A stretch of DNA of 64,000 nucleotides, taken from contig JAHUUL010000003.1 of assembly GCA_019218415.1 (NCBI GenBank), positions 186,001 through 250,000 of the forward strand. Direction: 5' to 3'. The stretch's first letter is position 1; the number at the start of each line of letters is the position of its first letter. Origin of the DNA: Dermabacteraceae bacterium TAE3-ERU27. Its GTDB lineage: Bacteria; Actinomycetota; Actinomycetes; Actinomycetales; Dermabacteraceae. Shown here one piece after another: positions 17,694 to 26,625 of the stretch. The notes below the pieces were generated by a model that saw only the letters and a list, made by a program, of their open reading frames with translations, was not told where the DNA came from and did no database searches. Position numbers and translations under genes: made by a program.

Positions 17694-20210
17694 TTAGTCC
17701 TCGCTGATCTCGCCGGGGGCCGGGAAACTGAGCGGGCCGTCCACGTCGGGGACAGTGCTCGTCACCAGCGAACCGTCGGCGCGATGATCGCCGAGGGAAG
17801 GCACCCGGTTCGGGATCTCGTGCAGCAGCGGTCCCTGATCGGCGAGCGCGACCCGCACCTCAGGCCCGGCGATCAGCACCTCTTGCCCGCGCACGCTGAC
17901 CCGCACGGGGGCACCCTCTTCGAGCGCAAAGACGATCTCTTCGCGACGCAGGGTCACCCGGAAGCGGCTGCCGCGCACGGTGAGCGGGAAACGCAGCTCG
18001 GGCCAGGCGGCGGGCAGGCGGGGATCGAACGAGATCTCGCCGTCGTTTTCCCGCATGCCGCCGAAGCCGTGCACCAGGCAGTTCCAAACGCCACCGGCGG
18101 AGGCGATGTGCACACCGTCCGAGGTGTTGTTGTGCAGGTTTGCGAGGTCCACGAACAGGCCCGCGCGGAAGTATTCGAGCGCGAGCTGCTGGTGGCCGAC
18201 CTCCGCCGCGATGATGGACTGCACCACGGCGGAAAGGGTCGAATCGCCGGTCGTGATCGGGTCGTAGTATTCGAAGTCGGCCCGCTTTTCCTCGGCGGTG
18301 AACTCGCCGCTGCGCAGGAACAGCGCCAGCACCACGTCGGCCTGCTTCAGAACCTGGAAGCGGTAGATGACCAGCGGATGGAAGTTAAGCAGCAGCGGCA
18401 GTTTTTCGGCCGGGGTCTGTGCCAGGTCCCAGATCTCCCGCTCCAGGAAGTGTTCGTCCTGCGGGTGAATGCCGAAGGTTTCGTCGAACGGGATCACCAT
18501 GCCGTCGGCGCAGCGCGCCCACTCCGCGATCTCGCGTTCGTCCAGTTCCAAGGCGGCGACAGCGCGGGCGTATGCCTGCGGGTCTTCTTCACGCATGCGC
18601 GTGAACAGATCGGCCGCCCGGCGCAGGTTGTGGCGCGCCATAACGTTGGTGAACAGGTTGTTGTTTACCACCGTCGTGTATTCGTCAGGGCCGGTCACGC
18701 CGTGAATGTGGAAGGCCGCGCCGCCGTTTTGCCGCCAGAAACCGAGGTCGGCCCAGAGACGCGCGGTTTCCGCGAGCACGATCGCGCCGTCACGGAACAT
18801 GAAGTCCCTATCTCCGGTGACATCGGCATACTTGGTGAACGCGTAGGCCACGTCGGCATCGATGTGGTACTGGGCGGTGCCCGCCGCGTAGTAGGCGGAC
18901 GCCTCTTCGCCGTTGATGGTGCGCCAGGGGAATAGCGCGCCGCGCTGGGTCAGATCGCGCGCCCTTTCGCGGGCGTGGTCGAGCAGATTCACGCGGAAAC
19001 GCAGGGCGTTGCGCGCCCAGCCGGGGTTCGTGAAGGTCAAGAACGGTACGACGTACACGTCGGTGTCCCAGAAGTAGTGGCCCTCGTAGCCGGAGCCGGT
19101 CAGCCCCTTTGCGGCCACGCCCTGCTGGTCGGCGCGGGCCGACGCCTGCGCGAGCTGGAACAGGCACCAGCGGGTTGCCTGCTGGTCCGCCTCCTGCTCC
19201 TTCCCCGGCAGCTCGATGTCGCTGCGCAGCCAGAAATCGTCCAGGTATTCGCGCTGCGTCTGTTCGTAGTGCGCGAAGCCCTCTTCGCGCACCCGATCCA
19301 GGGTGCGGCGGCAGCGGTCGAAGAGTTCCCGCACAGGCACGGAGCGGGAGCTGTGGTAGGCCACGGACTTTTGCAGCGTGATCGGTGCGCCCTGCTTACC
19401 GCGAATGCGATACACCTGGCGGCCCTGGTCCTCCGTGGTGTCGGTGATCGTCTCGAACTCGCAGTCGGTGGTGAGCACGTGGTCGGCCCCGACCGCGAGC
19501 GACATGTGGCTGCGGGCGGTGCGCCAGCCGAGCAGCATCCGGCGGGGCGAGTGCCAGTGGGCGCGGGGCAGGAGCACCCGTTCGGTGAACTTGCCGCTCT
19601 TACGCGGATCGAAGCCGGTCTGCGGGGAGTTCGCGTCCGCGAAATCGTCCTTGCTGTCTTGGCGGTTAAGAATCTGGGAGCTGATCACCACGGGGGCGTC
19701 GGCGTCCAGCAGCGTCACCTCGAAGGTGAAAAGCGCCAGGTGGCGCACGGTGAAGGAAACCATGCGGCTGCTGACCACGCGCACTCGGTTGCCGCTCGGG
19801 GTGTGCCAGATGAGTTCCCGCCGCAAGATGCCGTCCCGGAAAGAAAGCACCCGGGAGTATTCGTCGATGTCCGCGAGGGAAAGCAGCAGCGGTTCGTCGT
19901 CCACGTAAAGCTTGATGATCTTCGCGTCGGGCACGTTCACGATCGTCTGCCCGGTGCGGGCAAAACCGAACGCCTCCTCGGCGTGCTTGATATCCCAGGT
20001 TTCGTGGAAGCCGTTGATGAAGGTGCCGTGGTCTACCGCATCGCGGCCCTCCTCCGGGGTTGCGCGCATACCCAGGTAGCCGTTCGAGAGGGCAAATACC
20101 GTCTCGCGGACACCAAGATCGGCGGACTGCGGGGGCCGTGACTCGCGTAGCGCCCACGGATCCAGGGGCAGGTCCTCGCGGCTTACGGGATCACCGGTAA
20201 CAAACCTCAT
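17694..20210 (-). CDS. GH65 alpha-glucoside phosphorylase (maltose, trehalose or kojibiose)
   Basis: An 838-residue glycoside phosphorylase. An N-terminal beta-sandwich (about 1-320) precedes the alpha/alpha barrel, with the catalytic Glu in VTGPDEYTTVVNNN (about 490) and phosphate-site residues further on (SDGVHIASAGGVWN). GH65 enzymes split alpha-glucosides with phosphate to give beta-glucose 1-phosphate and glucose. The upstream gene, overlapping by ATGA, encodes the beta-phosphoglucomutase that consumes this product. Maltose phosphorylase is most plausible given the maltodextrin genes elsewhere in the window, but trehalose or kojibiose cannot be excluded by eye. Confidence 0.88.
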   Translation of the reverse strand: MRFVTGDPVSREDLPLDPWALRESRPPQSADLGVRETVFALSNGYLGMRATPEEGRDAVDHGTFINGFHETWDIKHAEEAFGFARTGQTIVNVPDAKIIKLYVDDEPLLLSLADIDEYSRVLSFRDGILRRELIWHTPSGNRVRVVSSRMVSFTVRHLALFTFEVTLLDADAPVVISSQILNRQDSKDDFADANSPQTGFDPRKSGKFTERVLLPRAHWHSPRRMLLGWRTARSHMSLAVGADHVLTTDCEFETITDTTEDQGRQVYRIRGKQGAPITLQKSVAYHSSRSVPVRELFDRCRRTLDRVREEGFAHYEQTQREYLDDFWLRSDIELPGKEQEADQQATRWCLFQLAQASARADQQGVAAKGLTGSGYEGHYFWDTDVYVVPFLTFTNPGWARNALRFRVNLLDHARERARDLTQRGALFPWRTINGEEASAYYAAGTAQYHIDADVAYAFTKYADVTGDRDFMFRDGAIVLAETARLWADLGFWRQNGGAAFHIHGVTGPDEYTTVVNNNLFTNVMARHNLRRAADLFTRMREEDPQAYARAVAALELDEREIAEWARCADGMVIPFDETFGIHPQDEHFLEREIWDLAQTPAEKLPLLLNFHPLVIYRFQVLKQADVVLALFLRSGEFTAEEKRADFEYYDPITTGDSTLSAVVQSIIAAEVGHQQLALEYFRAGLFVDLANLHNNTSDGVHIASAGGVWNCLVHGFGGMRENDGEISFDPRLPAAWPELRFPLTVRGSRFRVTLRREEIVFALEEGAPVRVSVRGQEVLIAGPEVRVALADQGPLLHEIPNRVPSLGDHRADGSLVTSTVPDVDGPLSFPAPGEISED

Positions 20211-20974
20211 CGGGCGTCCTCCTCATGCGCAGCGGGAACCAGTTCGCCCAGGTCACTCACCACCAGGTCGGCCCCCGCCTCGCGCAGCGTTTCGCCGCCC
20301 ACGCCGCGATCCACCCCGATAACCAGGGCGAAAGGCCCGGCAGCGCCCGCGCGCACGCCGGAGACGGCGTCCTCGACCACCACCGCGCGGGCGGGATCCG
20401 CGCCCAGCAGCTCGGCCGCGTAAACGAAGGTGTCCGGGGCCGGCTTGCCCGGCAGGCCGTGCTCGGCGGCAACCCGCCCGTCCACGATCACCGTGAAGCG
20501 ATCACGCAGACCCGCGGCCGACAACACCTCCGGTGCGTTCTTGGAGGAGGAAACCACCGCCACCGGAGTTTCCTGGCCCAGGCTGTCCAGGAAAGCCACG
20601 GAGCCTGCGTAAGGGGTTACCCCCTCCGCCTCTAGCAGCCGGTGCACCAGGTCGTTTTTGCGATTCCCCAGGCCACAAACGCTCAGGGTCTCGGGGGAAT
20701 CTTCCGGTTCCCCGTCGGGCAGGGAAATCCCGCGCGAAGCCAACAGGGAACGCACGCCGTCGTAGCGCGGCTTGCCGTCGATGTAGGCGAAGTAGTCGTC
20801 ATCCGTGTAAGGCTCGCTCACTCCCGCCGCGCGCAGATAGTCGCTAAACATGCTGCGCCAGGCACGCATGTGGACCTCGGCGGTGGGCGTAAGCACTCCG
20901 TCCAGGTCAAACAGCACGGCGGAGAACTCGCTCGGATCGAAAACGGTCATTGCTGCGTTATCTGAGGTGCGCAT
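20207..20974 (-). CDS. pgmB: Beta-phosphoglucomutase (HAD superfamily)
   Basis: A 255-residue HAD phosphotransferase that converts beta-glucose 1-phosphate to glucose 6-phosphate. The nucleophile motif is LFDLDGVLTPTAEVH (first Asp about residue 21), motif II VVSSSKN, the Lys/Gly loop GKPAPDTFVYAAELLG, and the metal-binding VVVEDAVSGVRAG. It is first in a two-gene unit with the GH65 phosphorylase (ATGA overlap). No Shine-Dalgarno; TAGACT lies six bases upstream of the ATG, so the transcript is probably leaderless. Confidence 0.9.
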   Translation of the reverse strand: MRTSDNAAMTVFDPSEFSAVLFDLDGVLTPTAEVHMRAWRSMFSDYLRAAGVSEPYTDDDYFAYIDGKPRYDGVRSLLASRGISLPDGEPEDSPETLSVCGLGNRKNDLVHRLLEAEGVTPYAGSVAFLDSLGQETPVAVVSSSKNAPEVLSAAGLRDRFTVIVDGRVAAEHGLPGKPAPDTFVYAAELLGADPARAVVVEDAVSGVRAGAAGPFALVIGVDRGVGGETLREAGADLVVSDLGELVPAAHEEDAR

Positions 20975-21049
20975 CCCCCCAGTCTAGGGAAGTCGCGCCA
21001 CCAGCGACAGCGCCCGTGACACCGGGCGTGTTACACGTGACTAGGGCGG

Positions 21050-23068
21050 TTACTGGCCGCGAATCCCCGCCCGGCCCACCACATCCTGCACCTGCCCGCC
21101 GACGTGCCGCACCCGCACCACGGGCAGCCCGGAGGCGGTAAACGACTCAAGCACGGTAAGTTGCGTGCGGTAAGCATCCAGCGCCTGCAACATCTGCGGC
21201 GCGGTCTCCGGTAGTTCGCGCCAGGCGAAAGAACGCTTGGCCCCGGCCGGAAGCGCGGGGAGCACACGCGGCGCGTCGGCATCGGCAACATAGTTTTCTT
21301 CCGAGGCGAACTCGAAACATGCCACCCCGGTCTGGGCGCAGGCCGCGCGGGAAACCTCGTGCATGCGCACGTGATCCGGGTGCCCGTAGGTGCCCGCCAT
21401 GTCGTAAGAAAGCACCGCTCCGGGAGAAACCCTATCGATAAGATCGGCCAGCGCCGCCTCCGCCAGGCAACGCTCCCGGGCGGTCAAGGCGTCCTCGGTG
21501 ACGTCCAGCGCGGGACCGGCCACGCCGTCGCTAATCCAGCGCATGCCGGAATCCCGGAAGATCATGTCGTCCCCGCCCAGCATGTACTGCTGGCTGATCC
21601 CCAGCGCCTTAACCGAGGCGGCCAGCTCGTCGGCCCGCACCTGCTCCAGGGGGCGCTCATCGCCGGGAGCGATAGCCCCCGGCACAACCTCGCCGCGCTC
21701 ACCCCTGGTGGCGGTCACCAACGAAACCTCTATCCCGAGGGAAACCAGGTAAGCGATGAGGGGAGCGGTCGCCAGCGCCTCATCGTCGGGGTGCGCGTGC
21801 ACCACCATCACGCTGCGCCTGCTGGTCAGGTAAGCCCACGGATCGCCCGGCAGGGCGGTCTTAGCAAGCGAAGCGTAAACATCGCTCAACCGGGCGGCGG
21901 ACTGCTCCCAGGTGTGGCGGCAGGCCGCCTCACGAGCGGCAGCGCACGCCTGTGCGTAACGCTGCGGATCGCTTAACAGGGTGCAGATCTCATGCGCCCA
22001 CACGTCGGGATCGCGCGTGGTCAGCAGCGCGCCGGAAGAATCAATCGCCTCTGCCAGGCCACCCGCGCAGCGCCAACCGGCCACGGGAACGCCCGAGGCC
22101 TGCGATTCCAGGGCCACCAAACCGAAAGTCTCTGACCAGCTGGGGGCCAAGAACATCGCCGCGCCGCGCATAAGCTCCGCGAGCTGCTGGCGCGAACAGG
22201 CATTTTGCCAGCTCACCGCGTCGGCAAGGCCCAGCTCAAGGGCGCGCTCACGCAGCTGGGCCGGGAACTCGGCGAAGTCGTCAGAAGCCTCTCCCGCCAA
22301 CACCAAACGCATCTCAGGGAACGACTCCCGCACCCGTGCCAGCACCTCCAGCGCCAGATCGGGTCCCTTTAACGGCTGCAGGCGGGCAGCGAACATCAGG
22401 TACGGCTGCGCGGGCCGCTCCTCGCCCTTAGCCAGCGGCCTAAACAGTTCCACGTCCACCCCCGGACGCACCACCCGGATGCGGCTCGGGCACACGCCGT
22501 AACGTTCGTGAATGGTGCGCCGCTCCGCCTCCGAAACCGCCACCACCAGGTCAGATTCGCGTGCCGACAGGCGCTCGCCGGCGATGCGGCCCGGAGACTC
22601 CGCGGGCTCACCGCCGCTCAGCGAGGTTTCCTCGGCCGGGGCGGCCACGGAGTGGAACGACTGCACGTGCGGCACGCCCAAGCGCTTCGCCACGGGCAGC
22701 GCCGCCACGCCGCTGAACCAGTGATGAGAATGGATCAGGGTGGGAAGCGCGTCTGCGCCGGGGCCGTCATAAAACTCCTGCAGGGCACGCCCGAACGGCT
22801 CGATGGCCTGCTCCATCTCGCTCTTCGGCAGCGGCGCCGCGGGCCCTCCCGGGAGACGGATCAGGCGCACGTTAGCGCTCACTGACTCGACATCGGGAGA
22901 ATCTGCATCGCTGCGCCGGGTAAACATGTCCACCGCGATCCCCAGTTCTCCCAGGGCCTGCGCGGTGTGCTTGAGCACCACGTTCATACCCCCGGCGTCC
23001 GCGCGGCCCGGTTCGGCCAGCGGCGAGGTGTGCAAAGAGATCAAAGCGATGCGTTCAGGCGAAGACAT
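21050..23068 (-). CDS. mshA-mshB: Fused mycothiol glycosyltransferase-deacetylase (MshA-MshB)
   Basis: A 672-residue two-domain protein. Residues 1-400 match MshA, a GT-B retaining glycosyltransferase that joins UDP-GlcNAc and inositol 3-phosphate: ALISLHTSPLAEPGRADAGG at the N-terminus, HSHHWFSG (about 113-120), FAARLQPLKGPDL and the EX7E region SETFGLVALES (312-322). Residues about 415-672 match the PIG-L/MshB zinc deacetylase: VHAHPDDEAL (about 423-432) and GTYGHPDHV (about 559-567) hold the metal ligands and catalytic Asp. The two are normally separate genes acting at steps one and three of mycothiol synthesis. The second domain could instead be an Mca-type amidase, a close relative. TACCAT lies six bases before the ATG (leaderless type). 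Confidence 0.88.
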   Translation of the reverse strand: MSSPERIALISLHTSPLAEPGRADAGGMNVVLKHTAQALGELGIAVDMFTRRSDADSPDVESVSANVRLIRLPGGPAAPLPKSEMEQAIEPFGRALQEFYDGPGADALPTLIHSHHWFSGVAALPVAKRLGVPHVQSFHSVAAPAEETSLSGGEPAESPGRIAGERLSARESDLVVAVSEAERRTIHERYGVCPSRIRVVRPGVDVELFRPLAKGEERPAQPYLMFAARLQPLKGPDLALEVLARVRESFPEMRLVLAGEASDDFAEFPAQLRERALELGLADAVSWQNACSRQQLAELMRGAAMFLAPSWSETFGLVALESQASGVPVAGWRCAGGLAEAIDSSGALLTTRDPDVWAHEICTLLSDPQRYAQACAAAREAACRHTWEQSAARLSDVYASLAKTALPGDPWAYLTSRRSVMVVHAHPDDEALATAPLIAYLVSLGIEVSLVTATRGERGEVVPGAIAPGDERPLEQVRADELAASVKALGISQQYMLGGDDMIFRDSGMRWISDGVAGPALDVTEDALTARERCLAEAALADLIDRVSPGAVLSYDMAGTYGHPDHVRMHEVSRAACAQTGVACFEFASEENYVADADAPRVLPALPAGAKRSFAWRELPETAPQMLQALDAYRTQLTVLESFTASGLPVVRVRHVGGQVQDVVGRAGIRGQ

Positions 23069-23127
23069 GCCTTCATGGTACTTTTCCCGAATGCCGCAAA
23101 ATAAGGAAAGCGCTCGCGGAGGCCGTC

Positions 23128-23793
23128 ATGCGGCGTGTTAGCGGGCTGTGCGCAGCCATTTTTGTGATGCTTACCGCCCTCCAGGCGAGCGGTTACGCGG
23201 ATCGCTGGGACGGCCCCGCCGCTACCTGGTTTGCCGCCGAGCGGGCGCCGGAGGCAACCCACATCCTGCGCGCGCTCACCGCGATAGGAGAAATGAGTAC
23301 CCTCACCTGGCTCACCGTGGCGGCCTGCGCGGCGCTGTTCGCCTCCGGGATGCTCGATTCGGAACTGGCGCGCGGCGCAAAGGACGCGGGCATCTTCGCG
23401 GGAGCCATGATCGCCCTGTCGGCCCTCATGTTCTCCCTAAAAGCTATATTCGCGCGCCCCCGCCCACCGCGCGCGCTGGCCCTGCTGGAAGCCCCGCAAA
23501 CCTTCTCCTACCCCTCCGGGCACGCCACCATGACCACCTTCTGGTGCTGCCTGGTAATCCTGTTCCTGTTCCTGCGCGCCTCGCGCCGCGCGGCGCTGAT
23601 GGGAACCGTGCTGCTGGCACCGCTCGCTGTTCTAGTCGCATTTTCCCGCCCCTACCTCGGCGTGCACTGGGTGAGCGACATCCTCGCGGGAACGGCCCTC
23701 GCGCTCGCCGGGGGCCTCTTGACGGCAGACCTAATATGTAAACGTGACGTGCGACGATACGAGCAAAAGCGGCCCGCTGACCACCTCGCCTAG
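23128..23793 (+). CDS. PAP2 family membrane phosphatase
   Basis: A 221-residue membrane protein with about six helices. The three phosphatase motifs are intact: KAIFARPRP (about 109-117), YPSGH (about 131-135) and SRPYLGVHWVSD (about 173-184), with the catalytic His pair. Such proteins dephosphorylate lipid phosphates (phosphatidic acid, undecaprenyl pyrophosphate) at the outer membrane face. The N-terminus looks like a signal anchor. GGAGG precedes the ATG. It is divergent from the MshA-MshB gene. The 3' end overlaps the MFS gene by 50 bases and contains the likely promoter for it. Confidence 0.85.
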   Translation: MRRVSGLCAAIFVMLTALQASGYADRWDGPAATWFAAERAPEATHILRALTAIGEMSTLTWLTVAACAALFASGMLDSELARGAKDAGIFAGAMIALSALMFSLKAIFARPRPPRALALLEAPQTFSYPSGHATMTTFWCCLVILFLFLRASRRAALMGTVLLAPLAVLVAFSRPYLGVHWVSDILAGTALALAGGLLTADLICKRDVRRYEQKRPADHLA

Positions 23794-25111
23794 CTATCCG
23801 CCGGGCACGTCGCCGGGGAACGGCGGGAGCGCCGCCGTGAAAGGCGGGGTGTGGGGAAACTACGTAGACCAGATCCACATTTTCCTGCCCGTGGTGGCCA
23901 TCGCCCCCGCGCTCAGCACCCTGATCGGGAACGGGGACAAACCGGGCCAGATCGATCCCTCCTTTACCGCCTGGGTGATCGCCGCGACCCTGCTCGGTAG
24001 GCCCGTCGGCTCCCTCATCTTCGGGCGGATAGCCGACGCCACCTCCCGCACCGCCACCACCCAGATAGCCATCGCCGGTACCGCCCTGTGCACCCTCGGC
24101 ATGGCGCTCCTTCCGCCCGGCCCCGCCGCGGCCGTGCTGCTCCTCCTGCTGCGTTTCCTCGCCGGGGTGTTTTTGGCGGGCGAATACAGCGCCGCGATAC
24201 CGCTCGCGATGGAATGGGCGCGCCCCAACCGGCGCGGGTTTTTCTCCGGCCTGATCATGGCCATGGCACCCTGGGCGCAGGCCAGCATCGCCGGGGCCAC
24301 CCTGCTGGGGCTCTGGTGGCTCGGCCCCCAGCAGTATGCCGCCTGGGGGTGGCGGGTGATCTTCGCTGCAGGCGCCGCGGGCTCCCTGACCATGCTCTTC
24401 TACTACCGCAGGCACGTTAGCGATCAACCCGCGGCAAAACCCGCCGGGCCGCGCCCCGGCATGCGGGAGCTCTTCTTCGGCCGTCTGCGCCGCCCCTTCT
24501 GGCTCACCTTCGCCCTCATGAGCGGCCTGTGGCTGATGACGCAGATGGTCGCCATTCTCATCGTCTCCCGCCTGCGCAGCGACGGCGGCTGGGACGGGGA
24601 GACGGTATCCCTCATCATGCTGGTGGCCTCCATCGGGCAGGCGCTGGCCATGTCGGTCACCGGGCACCTCTCCACCCTCACCGGCAGGCGCGTCTTCTTC
24701 CTCGGCTGGGCCGGGCTAGCGCTGCTGGGAGGACCGCTCATGTGGCTGCTCGCGCTACAGGCGAGCACGCCGCTGCAGGCCGCGCTGGCCGTGCTCGGGC
24801 TGCAGGTGCTGACCGTGCCCGCCTACGGGCCGGTGGGGGCGTACCTGAACGAGCGCTTCCCGCGCGCAGTCCGCGCCACCGGATACGGCGCGGCCTACAG
24901 CACCTCCATCGTGCTCCCCGCCCTCTACGTGATCTACCTGCCCTGGATAGAAGGATTGGTGGGGCGCACCGCCGCCCCCATGCTGGTGATCGCCGCAGGG
25001 GCGCTGCTGATGGGGGTTGCTGCCGCGTTCGGGCCTCGGCTAGGCAGGGACGAAATTGACCGGCCGCTAGATGCGGTGGCCGATGAAAGCTGGCGCGGAG
25101 AGTCGGCGTGA
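23744..25111 (+). CDS. MFS transporter, metabolite:H+ symporter-like, in a thi gene cluster
   Basis: A 455-residue transporter with about 12 membrane helices. It carries the loop motif GSLIFGRIADATSR (about 87-100) after helix 2, and a long hydrophilic N-terminus. The helix pattern (LRFLAGVFLAGEYSAAIPLAMEWARPNRRG) resembles the metabolite:H+ symporter branch. Its stop overlaps thiM (GTGA), so import of a thiamine precursor (thiazole or pyrimidine) is a reasonable inference. Two starts are possible: GTG at 23744, with TAATAT six bases upstream, and GTG at 23837, with GGGAG seven bases upstream. I chose the first because it explains the well-placed -10; the second would avoid overlap with the PAP2 gene. 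Confidence 0.82.
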   Translation: MTCDDTSKSGPLTTSPSYPPGTSPGNGGSAAVKGGVWGNYVDQIHIFLPVVAIAPALSTLIGNGDKPGQIDPSFTAWVIAATLLGRPVGSLIFGRIADATSRTATTQIAIAGTALCTLGMALLPPGPAAAVLLLLLRFLAGVFLAGEYSAAIPLAMEWARPNRRGFFSGLIMAMAPWAQASIAGATLLGLWWLGPQQYAAWGWRVIFAAGAAGSLTMLFYYRRHVSDQPAAKPAGPRPGMRELFFGRLRRPFWLTFALMSGLWLMTQMVAILIVSRLRSDGGWDGETVSLIMLVASIGQALAMSVTGHLSTLTGRRVFFLGWAGLALLGGPLMWLLALQASTPLQAALAVLGLQVLTVPAYGPVGAYLNERFPRAVRATGYGAAYSTSIVLPALYVIYLPWIEGLVGRTAAPMLVIAAGALLMGVAAAFGPRLGRDEIDRPLDAVADESWRGESA

Positions 25112-25938
25112 ACGGGACGGCGGAGAAAACGCGGCTGCTAGGCGAATGTGCGCGAGCGCTGAGCGCGCTCAGGGAAGCCGCCCCGTTAATCCACTGCCCG
25201 TCGGCCTCACCCACCATGCCGCTGGTGGCGAACGTGCTCTTGGCCTGCGGCGCGCGCCCCATGATGACGCACAGCAAGGCCGAAGCCCCGGCCCTCACCC
25301 CGCATTCCGCCGCGCTGCTGGTAAACCTGGGCGTGCTCGCGGCGGACGGGCCGCAGACCCTGCGGGCGTGCGTCGCCGCCGCCCGCGAAAAGGGCCTGCC
25401 GTGGGTGCTAGACCCGGCCGCGATCGGCGCTGCCCCGGTGCGCACCCCGCTGGCCTTTTCGCTGCTGCGAAACGGCCCCGCGCTGGTGCGCGCGAACGCG
25501 TCCGAAACCATCACCCTGGCGGGAGGGACAGGCGGAGGCAGCGGACCGGACACCACCCGTGAGGTGGCCGACGCGGCAGCGGCGGCGTGCCGTCTGGCAA
25601 AACTGACCGGGGCGGTGGTGGCGGTTTCCGGCAAGCAGGATCTGATAACCGACGGCTCCCGCGTTGCTCGCGTGTCGCACGGTAGCGAACTGCTACCGCT
25701 AGTCACCGGCACCGGCTGCTCCCTCGGGGCGCTCACCGCCGCCCTCGCGGCGGTTGCGGAGCCGTTCACGGCGGCGCTCACGGCTACGCTCTGGTTCACC
25801 CGCGCCGCCGAGAGAGCGCAGGCGTGGGCCGCAGGGCCGGGCACCTTCGTGCCGCACCTGCTGGACGCCCTGCACGAGCTAAACCCAGACGGCCTTTGCC
25901 GTGACGCCCGGCTAGAAATCACCAGGGAGGAATCGTGA
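25108..25938 (+). CDS. thiM: Hydroxyethylthiazole kinase
   Basis: A 276-residue ribokinase-fold enzyme that phosphorylates 4-methyl-5-hydroxyethylthiazole in thiamine salvage. Recognisable parts are ALREAAPLIHCPSASPTM near the N-terminus, PWVLDPAAIGA (about 100), LVRANASETITLAGG with the Asn-Ala-Ser-Glu nucleotide motif (about 130), and LLPLVTGTGCSLGALTAA (about 193-210) with the catalytic Cys. Translation is coupled to both neighbours by GTGA overlaps. thiD is absent, so HMP phosphorylation must be encoded elsewhere. I see no TPP riboswitch before the cluster. Confidence 0.92.
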   Translation: MNGTAEKTRLLGECARALSALREAAPLIHCPSASPTMPLVANVLLACGARPMMTHSKAEAPALTPHSAALLVNLGVLAADGPQTLRACVAAAREKGLPWVLDPAAIGAAPVRTPLAFSLLRNGPALVRANASETITLAGGTGGGSGPDTTREVADAAAAACRLAKLTGAVVAVSGKQDLITDGSRVARVSHGSELLPLVTGTGCSLGALTAALAAVAEPFTAALTATLWFTRAAERAQAWAAGPGTFVPHLLDALHELNPDGLCRDARLEITREES

Positions 25939-26612
25939 AAGAAACCGTGCGCGTAAGGAAAAATAGCGCTGACCTGTGGGTGAGCCACTGCTACCTGGTG
26001 ACGTCCGGCACCGGCGAACGAACCGTCGCCACCGCGCGCAGCGCCGCGCGGGCGGGCGCGGACGTGGTGCAGGTGCGGGCCAAGCAGTTGGAGGCCCGCG
26101 CGCTCTATGCGCTCACCGAACAGATCGCGCGCGCCGTGGCGGAGGTATCGCCCCGCACCCGCGTCGTGGTGGACGACCGGGTGGACGTGGCGGCCGCGGC
26201 CATGCGCGCCGGGCTGCACGTGCACGGCGTGCACGTCGGACAGGACGACCTGCCGCCCCGCGCCGCCCGCGAGCTGCTCGGCCCAGAGGCCCTGATCGGA
26301 CTCACCACCGGCACCCTGGAACTGGTGCGCGCAGCCGAGGCGGACGCCGACGTGCTCGACTATCTAGGTGCGGGCCCCTACCGGCCCACGCCCACAAAGG
26401 ACTCCGGCAGGCCCCCGCTCGGGGTGACGGGATACCCGCCGCTGGTCGCCGCCAGCAGCCTGCCGCTAGTCGCCATCGGTGACGTCAGGTTGGAGGACGT
26501 GAGCGAACTCAGCACCACCGGCATAGCGGCGGTGGCGATGGTGCGAGAGGTGATGTCGGCCCCGGATCCCGGCGCGGTAGTCACCGGCGTGCAAAGCGCC
26601 TGGCGCGCGTGA
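25935..26612 (+). CDS. thiE: Thiamine phosphate synthase
   Basis: A 225-residue TIM-barrel enzyme coupling HMP pyrophosphate with thiazole phosphate to thiamine phosphate. The pyrophosphate/magnesium site is visible in ADVVQVRAKQLEA (about 39-51) and VVVDDRVDVAAAA (about 75-87). GVHVGQDDLPPRAAR (about 98) and DVLDYLGAGPYRPTPTK (about 139-155) are family hallmarks, and VAIGDVRLEDVSELSTTGIAAVAMV closes the barrel. GTG start within the thiM stop (GTGA). The first 15 residues may not belong to the fold. Confidence 0.92.
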   Translation: MKETVRVRKNSADLWVSHCYLVTSGTGERTVATARSAARAGADVVQVRAKQLEARALYALTEQIARAVAEVSPRTRVVVDDRVDVAAAAMRAGLHVHGVHVGQDDLPPRAARELLGPEALIGLTTGTLELVRAAEADADVLDYLGAGPYRPTPTKDSGRPPLGVTGYPPLVAASSLPLVAIGDVRLEDVSELSTTGIAAVAMVREVMSAPDPGAVVTGVQSAWRA

Positions 26613-26625
26613 CAGACTTACCGGC

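Noticed and set aside
18975-20141. Open frame of 388 codons antisense to the GH65 gene
   Set aside because: Shadow of the GH65 phosphorylase, whose catalytic motifs are intact.
23000-23130. TPP riboswitch before the thi genes
   Set aside because: No THI-box conserved cores (CTGAGA, ACCTGAT) are seen here or before the MFS gene.
23128-23793. PAP2 protein as the missing mycothiol phosphatase (MshA2)
   Set aside because: It is divergent from the MshA-MshB gene, but PAP2 proteins act on lipid phosphates at the membrane; nothing in the sequence supports a soluble sugar-inositol phosphate substrate.
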